Assembly (NCBI GenBank): GCA_002082585.1
Contig: CP020563.1
Location: forward strand, 4,644,001-4,708,000
DNA: 64,000 nucleotides
Direction: 5' to 3'
From: Kitasatospora albolonga
GTDB taxonomy: Bacteria > Actinomycetota > Actinomycetes > Streptomycetales > Streptomycetaceae
This document shows positions 25,946 to 34,027 of the stretch, in pieces. Numbering within the stretch: the first letter of the stretch is position 1; each line of letters opens with the position of its first letter. Under the pieces are notes generated by a model that did not search any database, was not told where the DNA came from, and was given only the letters and a program-made list of their open reading frames with translations. The translations under genes were made by a program, and so were the position numbers.

Positions 25946-27235
25946 GTGTTGTCCGAGAAGCAGGCCCCTGGATTCCCTTCCGAACCGGCACCCGGCGAGG
26001 TCCCCGAAAGGCCGCTGATGGCCTGGTGGGACCGGCGGAGCAGCCCGGCCAGGATCGAGTTGTACACGCGGTGGATGTTCGGCGCGCTGGTACTGAGCGA
26101 GGTGCTGCTCGGAGTCGAGGCGCTGCTGGAGGCCGCGCCCCACGGGCCGGTGGCGGCCCTGAGCGCGCTCATCGTCCTGCACGCCCTGACGATGGGCGTG
26201 GCCTGCGCGCGGGTTCTCGACTGGGTGCTGGAGCGCAGGGCGTACCCGCGCCGCCTGCTGGCGTTCGTGAACGCCGTCACCGTCGGCGTGGTGGTGGTTC
26301 TCGCGGTGATGCGCGGCTCGGGCGGGCTGGTGCCGTCGCAGGCCACGCTCGTCCTGCTCGCGATCGTGCCGTGTTTCGGCATCATGCCCCTCACGATGCA
26401 GTCCCGGTCCGGACGGCGGATGCTGCTGCTGATCGGGGTGGTGTCGCTCCTGACGGGAGCGGTCGTCATGCTGGCGTCGTGGTCGGTACTGGAAGGTGTC
26501 GTCTGCGCGGGTGTGGTGCTGGCCGGATGCATCGGTACGGCCTTCACCTGCCGGTTCTCGACCTGGATGCTCACCGCCGTATGGAAGCTGGACGAGGCCC
26601 GTGCCACGCAGGCGCGGCTGGCGGTGACCGAGGAGCGGCTGCGGTTCGCCCGTGATCTGCACGATGTGCTGGGCCGCAACCTGTCCGTGATCGCCATGAA
26701 GAGCGAACTGGCAGGCAGGCTGGGCCGCCGCGGCTCCGTCGACCCCGCGCTGCGGCAGATGGACGAGGTGCAGCAGATCGCCCGGGAGTCGCAGCACGAG
26801 GTGCGCGAGGTGGTCCGCGGATACCGGCAGGCCGATCTGCCCGGCGAACTCGACGGGGCGTGCGGTGTGCTGAAGTCGGCCGGGGTCGACTGCGCGTACG
26901 TCAAGGAGGGTTCGGGCCCCCTGCCGAGAGAGGTGCAGGTCGCCCTGGGGTGGGTCGTCCGGGAAGGGGCGACCAATGTGCTGCGGCACGCCGAGGCCAC
27001 GCGGTGCGACATCACGCTGTCCGTGGCGGACGACGGCGGCCGTGCCACCCTGACCATGGTGAACGACGGCGTGCGGCCCGCCGGGGCGGACGTCCCGGGC
27101 TCACGTTTCCGCTCCGGGACCGGTCTCGCCGGGCTGCGGGAGCGGCTCGCTCTGCAGGCCGGGACGCTGGACGCAGGCCCCGGCCCGGACGGCACCTTCC
27201 GCCTGGTGGCCGACGTACCGCTGGCCGGGCGGTGA
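25946..27235 (+). CDS. Two-component sensor histidine kinase (NarL-partner, HisKA_3 type)
   Basis: Up to 429 residues from GTG 25946; an ATG at 26018 with GAAAGG upstream is a credible alternative that removes 24 disordered residues. About six membrane helices (residues 45-215) precede the dimerisation helix with the phospho-acceptor His in RLRFARDLHDVLGRNLSV. The ATPase domain has VREGATNVLRHAEATRCDIT (N box) and FRSGTGLAGLRERLALQAG (G box). It is convergent with a NarL-type response regulator, separated by a bidirectional terminator. TAGAAT at 25905-25910 could be its -10. Confidence 0.9.
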   Translation: MLSEKQAPGFPSEPAPGEVPERPLMAWWDRRSSPARIELYTRWMFGALVLSEVLLGVEALLEAAPHGPVAALSALIVLHALTMGVACARVLDWVLERRAYPRRLLAFVNAVTVGVVVVLAVMRGSGGLVPSQATLVLLAIVPCFGIMPLTMQSRSGRRMLLLIGVVSLLTGAVVMLASWSVLEGVVCAGVVLAGCIGTAFTCRFSTWMLTAVWKLDEARATQARLAVTEERLRFARDLHDVLGRNLSVIAMKSELAGRLGRRGSVDPALRQMDEVQQIARESQHEVREVVRGYRQADLPGELDGACGVLKSAGVDCAYVKEGSGPLPREVQVALGWVVREGATNVLRHAEATRCDITLSVADDGGRATLTMVNDGVRPAGADVPGSRFRSGTGLAGLRERLALQAGTLDAGPGPDGTFRLVADVPLAGR

Positions 27236-27246
27236 CGCAGCGGGCG

Positions 27247-27283
27247 GAGGCGGACGGCCGGCGGTACGTCGGCCGTCCGCCTC
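27247..27283. terminator. Bidirectional hairpin between convergent kinase and regulator genes
   Basis: GAGGCGGACGGCCG (27247-27260) pairs with CGGCCGTCCGCCTC (27270-27283), 14 bp and a 9-nt loop, midway between two stop codons. Confidence 0.75.
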
Positions 27284-27303
27284 TGGCGGAGTGAACGGCC
27301 GGA

Positions 27304-27909
27304 TCAGATCCAGCCGTTCTTCTGCGCGATGTGCACGGCCCGGTAGCGGTTCTTCGCCCCCAGCTTGGTCGCCGCGGAGGACAGGTAGTTGCGCGCGGTC
27401 CCCGGGGTGAGGGCCGCGCGCTCCGCGATCTCGTTGACCGTGACGCCGTCGGCGGCCAGCGAGAGCAGGTCCGCTTCCCGGTTCGTCAGCGGCGACTCTC
27501 CGGCGCTGATCGCGTCGGCGGCCAGCTCCGCGTCGATGTAGCGGCTGCCCGCGTGCAGGGAGCGGATGATGGCGCTCATGTCCTGCGCGGAGATGGACTT
27601 GGGCGCGAAACCGTGGACCCCGGCCTTGAGCGCCCGCTTGAGGTAGCCGGGCAGGCCGTGCCCGGTGACGATGAGGACCCGGCAGTCCGGCAGCTGACGG
27701 ATGATGGCCTCGGCGGAGGCGATGCCGTCCTGGTCCGGCATCTGCAGATCCAGGACCGCGACGTCCGCGCGGTGTTCGCAGGCGGCCGCGACCGCTTCCG
27801 AACCGTTCGACGCCTCGGCGACGACCTCGATGTCCGGCTCCAGATCGAGCAGAGCGGACACGGCGCTGCGCAGGAGGTGCTCGTCATCGGCAAGGACCAC
27901 ACGGATCAC
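27304..27909 (-). CDS. NarL/LuxR-family response regulator
   Basis: 201 residues from GTG 27909, chosen because GAGGAGATCC precedes it and the receiver domain begins at once (VIRVVLADDEHLLRSAVSAL). The phospho-acceptor Asp is in VAVLDLQMPDQDG, and the conserved Thr and Lys are in VTGHG and GFAPKS. The LuxR helix-turn-helix is LTNREADLLSLAADGVTVNE then IAERAALTPGTARNYL. It is the last gene of a minus-strand unit with an ABC-2 transporter and convergent with the probable partner kinase. Confidence 0.92.
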   Translation of the reverse strand: MIRVVLADDEHLLRSAVSALLDLEPDIEVVAEASNGSEAVAAACEHRADVAVLDLQMPDQDGIASAEAIIRQLPDCRVLIVTGHGLPGYLKRALKAGVHGFAPKSISAQDMSAIIRSLHAGSRYIDAELAADAISAGESPLTNREADLLSLAADGVTVNEIAERAALTPGTARNYLSSAATKLGAKNRYRAVHIAQKNGWI

Positions 27910-27956
27910 TGAGGATCTCCTCGTATCGGTACTGCTGCTCACGTCGGTACCGCTGG

Positions 27957-28721
27957 TCACGTCCGGGGTTCCCAGCGGAACCGCCTGCGCACGGTGTACG
28001 CGGCGAGTGCCGTCCATCCTGCGAGAACGGCGATGTCGAGCACAATCCGCCCCCACGACATTCCCTCCGTCCACCCGGCCCGGACGAGATCGATGACGGG
28101 GGTCAGCGGGAGGAACCGGAAGATGTCGTGGACGACGTCGGGCAGGACCTCCAGCGGGATGTAGGTGCCGGAGGTGAGCGGCAGCAGGAACATGCCGGGC
28201 AGCAGGGCGACCTGGGCGCTCTCCACGGTGCGGGCCATCGCCGTCGTGGCGGCGGCGAGCATGACCATGAGGGTGGTGCCGAGCGCCATCCCGACGAGGG
28301 GGAGGAGGGGGTTGGGGGGCAGGCCCATACCGGCGATGAGGGAGACGGCGACGGTGATGAGGCCGAACTGCACGGGTACGGCCGCCGCGGTCGGTACGGC
28401 GGACCCGGCGAGGATCGTGAAATCGGAGACCTCGCCCGTACGCAGCCGCTTCAGCAGGAGCTCCTCGCGGCGGGCCACGTAGATCCCGACCAGCGGTGCG
28501 TACAGGGCCATGGTGAGGATGACGCCCGCGGCGGTCGAGATGATGACGGGGCCCATGGTGAGCCCGGCGGCGGGCAGGTCGAAGCGGTCGATGACGACCT
28601 TCATGCCCACGGTGACCATCACCGGGATGAGCAGCACGTTGACGAGATTGGACTTGCTGCGGAAGAAGAGGGTGAACTCGGCGCGCCCGAGCGCGGCCAG
28701 GTGGGCGGTGGTCGCGTTCAT
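27957..28721 (-). CDS. ABC-2 type transporter permease
   Basis: 254 residues starting MNATTAHLAALGRAEFTLFF, with six hydrophobic segments; GLTMGPVIISTAAGVILTMA and VALLPGMFLLPLTSGTYIPL are typical ABC-2 permease positions. It ends in the basic VRRRFRWEPRT. Start overlaps the ATPase stop (ATGA) and the response regulator follows after 47 bp. This permease-ATPase-regulator set is the standard layout of DesK/DesR-like controlled exporters. Location next to a RiPP cluster allows a role in self-resistance. Confidence 0.9.
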   Translation of the reverse strand: MNATTAHLAALGRAEFTLFFRSKSNLVNVLLIPVMVTVGMKVVIDRFDLPAAGLTMGPVIISTAAGVILTMALYAPLVGIYVARREELLLKRLRTGEVSDFTILAGSAVPTAAAVPVQFGLITVAVSLIAGMGLPPNPLLPLVGMALGTTLMVMLAAATTAMARTVESAQVALLPGMFLLPLTSGTYIPLEVLPDVVHDIFRFLPLTPVIDLVRAGWTEGMSWGRIVLDIAVLAGWTALAAYTVRRRFRWEPRT

Positions 28722-29728
28722 ACGAGGCTGCTCTCTTCCGTGTCGTGGGCGGTGTCGCCGGGGAGGGTCCGGCCGGGTGTCTCGTCGTGGCGTCCGGCGA
28801 TATGGAGGAAGACTTCTTCGAGGGAGGCCGAGCGGGCCTCCAGCCCGGTCAGCGTGATGCCCTTCTCGCGGGCCCGCAGCAGCGCCTCGGTCGCCGTGTG
28901 CTGGAGATCGTCGGTGGTCAGCCGGACCGGTCCGCCGGGCTCGGTCTCCGCGCCGGTGGCGCCGAGTTCGGGGAGGGTGCCGAGGTCGGCGAGCGTGGTG
29001 TCCGGAGGCATCCGGAAGGCGATCGTGGCCGGTCGGGTGCCGGTGATCTCGGAGACCGGACCGGACGCGGCGATCCGCCCCCGGTGCATGATCGCCACCC
29101 GGTCGGCGAGGACCTCGGCCTCTTCCAGGTAGTGGGTGGTCAGGACGACGGTGGTCCCCTGTTCCTGCAGCCCCTTGATGATGTCCCAGGTCTCGTGCCG
29201 CCCCTCGGGGTCCATGCCCGTCGTCGGTTCGTCCAGGAAGAGCAGCTCGGGCCGGCCGAGCAGAGCCAGCGTCAGGTCGAGGCGGCGCTTCTCGCCTCCG
29301 GAGAGATTCTTGACCAGCACCCCGCTCCTGCCGCCGAGACCGGTCATCCCGAGGGCCTCCGCCGTCGGCCTCGGTGTGGAGACGCAGCGGGACCACATCC
29401 GGACCGTCTCCGCCACGGTGAGATCGGAGGCGAAGCCGCCCTCCTGGAGCATGACGCCGGTACGCGGCCGGATACGGGCCCGGTCGCGGACGGGGTCGTG
29501 CTCCCCGAACAGCCGGATGGTGCCCCGGGCGGGGGCCGCGAGGCCCTCCAGGAGCTCCAGGGTCGAGGTCTTGCCCGCGCCGTTGGTGCCGAGCAGTCCG
29601 AAGGTCTCGCCCCGTCCCACGGTGAAGCCCACGCCCCTGACCGCGTCGAAACCGCGTTCACCGGCGGGCCCGTAGCGTCGCCACACATCCGTGGCGCAGA
29701 TCACATGGTCGAGAAATGGTTCTGGCAT
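28718..29728 (-). CDS. ABC transporter ATP-binding protein
   Basis: 336 residues. Walker A is LLGTNGAGKTSTLELLEG, the signature LSGGEKRRLDLTLALLG, Walker [17 protein letters not shown], and the H-loop VLTTHYLEEAEVLADR. The C-terminal extension ends ASLEEVFLHIAGR, as in DrrA-type ATPases. It is first in the unit with the permease and response regulator, and divergent from the RiPP precursor genes across 344 bp. Confidence 0.93.
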   Translation of the reverse strand: MPEPFLDHVICATDVWRRYGPAGERGFDAVRGVGFTVGRGETFGLLGTNGAGKTSTLELLEGLAAPARGTIRLFGEHDPVRDRARIRPRTGVMLQEGGFASDLTVAETVRMWSRCVSTPRPTAEALGMTGLGGRSGVLVKNLSGGEKRRLDLTLALLGRPELLFLDEPTTGMDPEGRHETWDIIKGLQEQGTTVVLTTHYLEEAEVLADRVAIMHRGRIAASGPVSEITGTRPATIAFRMPPDTTLADLGTLPELGATGAETEPGGPVRLTTDDLQHTATEALLRAREKGITLTGLEARSASLEEVFLHIAGRHDETPGRTLPGDTAHDTEESSLV

Positions 29729-30072
29729 GGCGACATTCTTGCCGTCGGTACACCTCGCCGGTAGTGAGTCCTGTCATGGCTTTGGATGACAAACCTCATG
29801 GAAGGATTTTGCGTTTCCACCGCAAACGGCATAACGCGTTCCGCTTAGCCGTGTGACCCGTGCCATATCGCACCCCCTGGTGTCTGCTTATAGTTCCGGC
29901 GTGCGGTTGGACCAGCCGCACGATGTGCGGGTCGGAATTCATGACCGCATATACGGGGGGTTCGCGTTCGGCATGTTTCGGCATGTTTCCGAACGCTCGA
30001 AAGTCGATTTCAGCCTTCTGTTATGCGTTCATGAGTTCTCCGCGTGCTTTTTTCACACCAGGGAGAAATTTT
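29729..30072. promoter_or_regulatory. Divergent control region between ABC exporter and RiPP precursor genes
   Basis: This 344-bp gap contains no convincing gene. It is AT-richer than average. Features seen: TGTCAT at 29772-29777 with its complement ATGACA at 29786-29791 (8-bp spacer), a good shape for a NarL-type regulator; TTTGCG / CGCAAA at 29808-29813 and 29821-29826; and a plus-strand TATAGT at 29889-29894 as a possible -10, which would give the precursor mRNA a leader of about 170 nt. GGGAGA at 30061-30066 is the ribosome site of the first precursor. Confidence 0.5.
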
Positions 30073-30273
30073 ATGAGCGACATCGCCGCCTACTTCAACG
30101 CCCGGCAGGACCTCGGCGGTATCGGCAGCGCCCACGTGCCTGCCGCTGACGCGCCCCTCCTGGCCACCCCGGCGACCATCACGACCATCGCCGGCTGGAA
30201 GGCCGTCGGCGCCTTCGCCGCAGGTGCAGGCTGTGTCGTCGGCGCGTACACGGCCGGCAAGGCCAACGGCTGA
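30073..30273 (+). CDS. Linaridin-like RiPP precursor peptide 1
   Basis: 66 residues, ATG preceded by GGGAGA. The leader runs MSDIAAYFNARQDLGGIG... to about residue 29; then comes PLLATPATITTIAGWK, closely like the cypemycin junction in which the core starts at TPATPTV. The core is rich in Thr, Ala and Gly and contains GAGCVVGAYTAG and one internal Cys, ending GKANG. It shares P-x-L-x-T-P-A and G-A-x-x-V-x-A-Y-x-A-G with precursor 2. Thr residues would be the sites of dehydration. No terminal CxxC as in cypemycin. Cleavage site is inferred. Confidence 0.78.
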   Translation: MSDIAAYFNARQDLGGIGSAHVPAADAPLLATPATITTIAGWKAVGAFAAGAGCVVGAYTAGKANG

Positions 30274-30348
30274 CCCACAGCTGATCCACGGCGCGTCCGC
30301 CGCGGCCATCCGCACCACCCTTATCGATTCTCCGGAAAGAGATCCCTC

Positions 30349-30558
30349 ATGACGAACGTCATCACGCGTCTGCACGCGACCGGTCAGCTCCCGGTGACCG
30401 CCATCGCGGACACCGAGTCCGGCGGCCTCACCGCCGCCGCCTACCCGGTGCTCGGCACCCCCGCCTTCGCGGTGCCTTTCACCGCCAAGGCGTTCTCGGC
30501 CGGCATCGCGTTCGGTGCGGCCACCGTGGCCGCCTACGACGCCGGAGCGGGCAAGTAA
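30349..30558 (+). CDS. Linaridin-like RiPP precursor peptide 2
   Basis: 69 residues with GGAAAGAG upstream. Leader MTNVITRLHATGQLPVTAIA..., then YPVLGTPAFAVPFTAK and AFSAGIAFGAATVAAYDAG, ending AGK. The PxLxTPA junction and GAxxVxAYxAG tail match precursor 1, so the two are related, but no Cys is present. Two Lys and many small residues suggest a hydrophobic, cationic product. It follows precursor 1 by 75 bp and is separated from the enzyme genes by a hairpin. Confidence 0.76.
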   Translation: MTNVITRLHATGQLPVTAIADTESGGLTAAAYPVLGTPAFAVPFTAKAFSAGIAFGAATVAAYDAGAGK

Positions 30559-30613
30559 CAGTGTGGTCCGGCGCCTGAGCGCCACGCATTGTCCGCGTTA
30601 TTCCGTATGACGG

Positions 30614-30648
30614 TCCGCCGGGCCAGAGTCGCAGTCTGGCCCGGCGGA
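30614..30648 (+). terminator. Hairpin between precursor genes and biosynthetic operon
   Basis: TCCGCCGGGCCAGA (30614-30627) pairs exactly with 30635-30648 (14 bp, 7-nt loop). Partial termination here would make precursor mRNA more abundant than enzyme mRNA, a common RiPP design; this role is inferred. Confidence 0.6.
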
Positions 30649-30709
30649 TCACGGGACATTCTAGCCGGTGCACCATGGGAAAATTCCGGCATATTGTGGA
30701 GTGGAATCT

Positions 30710-32614
30710 GTGAAGCTTTCGAAGAGGATCGCCTCTGCGGTCTTTCGCCCTCTCCCGGTCTCCCGGGAACGGGCCATCGGCATATCCGAGCGGCTGAGCG
30801 CGGCCACCGCACTGGGGTCCTCGCTGGAGTACCTGACCCAGCGCAAGCAGACCCGCAAGGGCGGGCTGAACGACTTCACGATCCTCAAGGACAGTTACTT
30901 CGGCTCCTTCCCGCTCACCCAGCGGCTGATGCGGGCGGCCAGCGGCGAACGGACCACGGTGGCCCTGCACGTGGCGCAGGCGGCCGCGGCGACCGCGCTG
31001 CTGCTGCCCGGCAACCACCGCGCCCGGGGAGCGGCGAGCCTGTTCCTGTCGGCCAGCGGTGCGCTGCTCTACCCCCGCCACCGCTACGGCACCGACGGCT
31101 CCGACCAGGTCTCCATGCTGGTGCAGGCGGCGAACGGGGCCGCCAGGCTCTCCCGCAGCCCCCAGACCCAGGACGCCCTGATCTGGTACATCGCCCTGCA
31201 GGCCAACCTGTCGTACCTGGTGTCCGGCTGGGTCAAGCTGCTCGGGGAGCCGTGGCGGGACGCCACCGCCCTCGGCGGGGTGATGCGGACCCGGACCTAC
31301 GGCCACGAGCCCACCTTCCGCCTGGTCGAGCGCTTCCCCCGGCAGGCCAAGTACCTGACGCACGGCGTCCTGGCGCTCGAATGCCTCTTCCCCGTGGCCT
31401 ACCTCGCGGGCGGCCGTCTCGCCCGGCCGGTCATCGCCTCCGCCGCGGCCTTCCACGTCGCCAACGGATTCGTCATGGGACTCGGCCGGTTCGTCACCGC
31501 GTTCGTCTCCATGCACCCCATGGTCGCCTACACCTCCGCGCCCAAGTCCCACCCCGCCGTGGCCGGACGGGACGACCGGGCGCCCGCCGTGGCCGCCGTC
31601 CTGCTGGCGGGCTCCGCCGCCGCGGCCGGGGTGACCGCCGTACAGCGCAGGATGCGCACCCGGGACGGCTGGCCGACCTCACGGTTCGTCACCACCCGGC
31701 ACGGCAACACCCTCCAGTACGAGACGGGCGGCGGCTCCGACGCGTCGAAGCCGGTCCTCGTCTTCGCGGCCGGACTGGCGTCCACCTCGGAGCACTTCGC
31801 GTGGATCACCGAGCGGCTCGTCAAGGGCTCCGGCTGCGGTGTGCTGTCCTACGCCCGCGCGGGGTACGCGGGCAGCGACCGCAACAGCCGGGACGCCTAC
31901 CGTCTCGAGGAGTCGGTGGACGACCTGGTCGACCTCATCGGGCAGGCCGTGCCCTCCGGCCGCCGGGTCGTCCTGGTCGGGCACTCGCTCGGCGGCGAGC
32001 TCGCCCGCCGGGCCGCCCCGCAGCTCGGCGACCGCCTGGACGGCATCGTCTACCTCGACTCCTCCCACCCGGACGAACTCAACCGGTCCGCCGCGCAGCG
32101 CGAGGCCGGGGAGCAGCTCGGCCGGTCGATGTCCCTCATCACCGTGTCCCTGCGGCTCGGCATGGGCATCTTCATGGCGCGCCCCGACTGGCTGGAGAAC
32201 CTCCCCCTCAACTACCGCCAGCGGGTGTTCGCCCAGTACACCGACGCCCGCATGTGGATCGCCGCCCGCCGCGAATGGGACGCCGTGGAGGCCGACTTCA
32301 CGTCCTACAGCGGTGACCTGGAGCCGGTGGCGGCCGACGCCCTGGTGATCTCCGCCCAGCAGAGCATCGACCAGTCGCCGGAGCAGCTGCTCATGCACCA
32401 CGAGATCGCCGAGTCCCACCGGGGCGCCGGGCGCCGGGTCGAGACCTGGGTCGTCGAGGGCAGCGACCACGACACCATGCTCACCGACAGCAGGTACGCG
32501 CTGCTGATCGCCGACCGGATCAAAGACTTCCTCACCACGGCCGCCGCCACCGCCCCGACAGCCGTCACGGCTCCCGCCACCACCCCCACCCCCTCAGCAG
32601 GAGCGGCCGAATGA
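30710..32614 (+). CDS. LinH-like membrane / alpha-beta hydrolase fusion protein
   Basis: 634 residues from GTG 30710. The N-terminal about 300 residues are an HTTM-like membrane domain: LMRAASGERTTVALHVAQAA, YIALQANLSYLVSGWVKLLG, THGVLALECLFPVAYLAGG, AAAFHVANGFVMGLGRFVTA. The C-terminal half is an alpha/beta hydrolase: oxyanion strand PVLVFAAGLAST, nucleophile elbow VVLVGHSLGGELARRAAP, and a late His in VEGSDHDTMLTD. This fusion is characteristic of CypH/GrmH of linaridin clusters, where LinH and LinL act together (reported as a peptide epimerase in the grisemycin pathway). Overlaps the next gene by 4 bp. Confidence 0.82.
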   Translation: MKLSKRIASAVFRPLPVSRERAIGISERLSAATALGSSLEYLTQRKQTRKGGLNDFTILKDSYFGSFPLTQRLMRAASGERTTVALHVAQAAAATALLLPGNHRARGAASLFLSASGALLYPRHRYGTDGSDQVSMLVQAANGAARLSRSPQTQDALIWYIALQANLSYLVSGWVKLLGEPWRDATALGGVMRTRTYGHEPTFRLVERFPRQAKYLTHGVLALECLFPVAYLAGGRLARPVIASAAAFHVANGFVMGLGRFVTAFVSMHPMVAYTSAPKSHPAVAGRDDRAPAVAAVLLAGSAAAAGVTAVQRRMRTRDGWPTSRFVTTRHGNTLQYETGGGSDASKPVLVFAAGLASTSEHFAWITERLVKGSGCGVLSYARAGYAGSDRNSRDAYRLEESVDDLVDLIGQAVPSGRRVVLVGHSLGGELARRAAPQLGDRLDGIVYLDSSHPDELNRSAAQREAGEQLGRSMSLITVSLRLGMGIFMARPDWLENLPLNYRQRVFAQYTDARMWIAARREWDAVEADFTSYSGDLEPVAADALVISAQQSIDQSPEQLLMHHEIAESHRGAGRRVETWVVEGSDHDTMLTDSRYALLIADRIKDFLTTAAATAPTAVTAPATTPTPSAGAAE

Positions 32615-33177
32615 AAGCACTGCACCACGCCAGATCGCTGTTCACCGGACCCGGTGCCACCGCGCGCGTCATCGGCGCCGCCTTCGTGGTCGGCACCATC
32701 GCCGCCCAGCACCCCAACCCCGTCTTCAACCGGCTCCAGGCCAAGGACACCTTCTCGGTCCTCCCGAACTGGCGCTTCTTCGCCCCCTCCCCGGCCATGC
32801 ACGACTACCACTTCCTCTACCGCACGCTGGACGAAGAGAACGCCACCTCGCCCTGGCGCACCCTGGACGTCATCGCCGGGCGGAAGATGAGCCAGATCTT
32901 CTGGTTCCCCGACCGGCGCCCCGAGAAGGCCGTCTTCGACGTGTGCGGTGAGGTCCTTCAGGTGATGGACCGGGGCGGCTTCGAAGCGGGCCTGCAGTCA
33001 CCGCCGTACCGGCTGATCACCTCCCATCTGCGGCACCTGCTGCGCGCGGAGGGGCAGGAGTCGGTCAAGGGGTTCCAGTTCGCCCTGGCCCGGGACGCGG
33101 GCTACGACACATCGGTGGAACCGGACATGATCTTCATGTCGCCCTACACGCCCATGAACCCGGAGGCCGCGCTGTGA
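32611..33177 (+). CDS. LinL-like protein of the linaridin operon
   Basis: 188 residues. One N-terminal hydrophobic helix (ARVIGAAFVVGTIAAQHPNP), then the motif LPNWRFFAPSPAMHDYHFLY and a soluble part with RKMSQIFWFPDRRPEKAV. The W-x-F-F-A-P-x-P motif is often seen in proteins that pair with HTTM membrane domains. Size, position directly after the LinH-like gene and stop-start overlaps on both sides fit CypL/LinL, the obligate LinH partner. Sequence-level homology was not tested. Confidence 0.68.
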   Translation: MKALHHARSLFTGPGATARVIGAAFVVGTIAAQHPNPVFNRLQAKDTFSVLPNWRFFAPSPAMHDYHFLYRTLDEENATSPWRTLDVIAGRKMSQIFWFPDRRPEKAVFDVCGEVLQVMDRGGFEAGLQSPPYRLITSHLRHLLRAEGQESVKGFQFALARDAGYDTSVEPDMIFMSPYTPMNPEAAL

Positions 33178-33266
33178 CCACCACCACCGTCATCATCTTC
33201 GCGATCGGCATCATCATCGCCCTGTACTTCCTGTTCAGCATCACGACGAACAACAAAGACAAGTGA
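33174..33266 (+). CDS. 30-residue single-transmembrane peptide within the operon
   Basis: GTG at 33174 overlaps the LinL-like stop (GTGA), and its TGA at 33264-33266 overlaps the methyltransferase GTG at 33263. The peptide is MTTTTVIIFAIGIIIALYFL plus FSITTNNKDK: a Thr-rich start, one very hydrophobic helix, and a charged tail. The exact fit between two coupled genes, keeping both overlaps, argues that it is translated. It may be a small membrane subunit of the LinH/LinL complex; this is inference. Confidence 0.72.
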   Translation: MTTTTVIIFAIGIIIALYFLFSITTNNKDK

Positions 33267-34027
33267 AGATGACTCAGGACATCGGCTACGGCCAGCAGTT
33301 CCAGGGCTGGTACGACCGGATCTTCCCGAAGGACGCCCACGCGGACGCCACCGCAGAGGTGTTGGCCGCCCTGCACCCCGAACCCGGCGCCGGAACCCTG
33401 GAGTTGGGCGTCGGAACGGGCCGTATCGCCATCCCGCTCTCCCGCCGCGTGGGCCCGGTCACCGGTGTGGACTCCTCGCCCGAGATGCTCCAGGCGCTGA
33501 GCGCCGACAGCACCGCCGAGGAGGCGCGCGTCACCGCGGTGCGCGGTGACGCGCGCACCTACACCGACGACCGGACCTACGGCCTGGTGTACTGCGTGTG
33601 CAGCGTCCTGGGCCTGGTCACCGACCCCGTGGACCAGCAGCGGGTCATCAGCCGGGCCGCCGCCCTCCTCGCACCGGGCGGGCGGCTGGTCGTGGAGAGC
33701 CACAACAGGCAGGGCATCGTCGCGCTGCACGAAGGGCGGCGGCAGGCCACCTTCTTCACCCGCTATCCGGAACCCGGTACGGGACTTCAGACGCACGCCA
33801 CCCTCCTGGACGACATCTGGGAGTGCCACCAGGTCTGGTACGAGGCCGACGGCACCACCCGCGTCGGATCGGAGGCCGTACGCCTCCTGGACCCCGACAC
33901 CGTCGACGGGTACGCCACCCGGGCCGGGCTCACCCCGCACCTGCGGCTCTCCTCCTGGGACGGCACGCCCTACACCCCCGGGTCGCCCCTGTTCATCACC
34001 GTCTACGAACGGGGAGAGAACGCGTGA
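33263..34027 (+). CDS. SAM-dependent N-methyltransferase, CypM/LinM-like
   Basis: 254 residues from GTG 33263 (an ATG follows at 33269). SAM motif I is TLELGVGTGRIAIPLSRR, motif post-I TGVDSSPEMLQAL, and GLVYCVCSVLGLVTDPVDQQ matches motif II. In linaridin clusters the CypM-type enzyme dimethylates the N-terminal amine of the mature core. Location between the LinL-like region and the exporter supports that role here. Coupled to both neighbours. Confidence 0.85.
   Translation: MKMTQDIGYGQQFQGWYDRIFPKDAHADATAEVLAALHPEPGAGTLELGVGTGRIAIPLSRRVGPVTGVDSSPEMLQALSADSTAEEARVTAVRGDARTYTDDRTYGLVYCVCSVLGLVTDPVDQQRVISRAAALLAPGGRLVVESHNRQGIVALHEGRRQATFFTRYPEPGTGLQTHATLLDDIWECHQVWYEADGTTRVGSEAVRLLDPDTVDGYATRAGLTPHLRLSSWDGTPYTPGSPLFITVYERGENA

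Noticed and set aside
29853..30273. Longer frames extending precursor 1 upstream
   Set aside because: They cross the AT-rich control region; the ATG at 30073 has a clear ribosome site and gives a typical RiPP precursor length.
30010..31552. Long minus-strand frames opposite the RiPP genes
   Set aside because: Shadow frames created by high GC at third positions; composition is Gly/Arg/Pro-rich with no domain.
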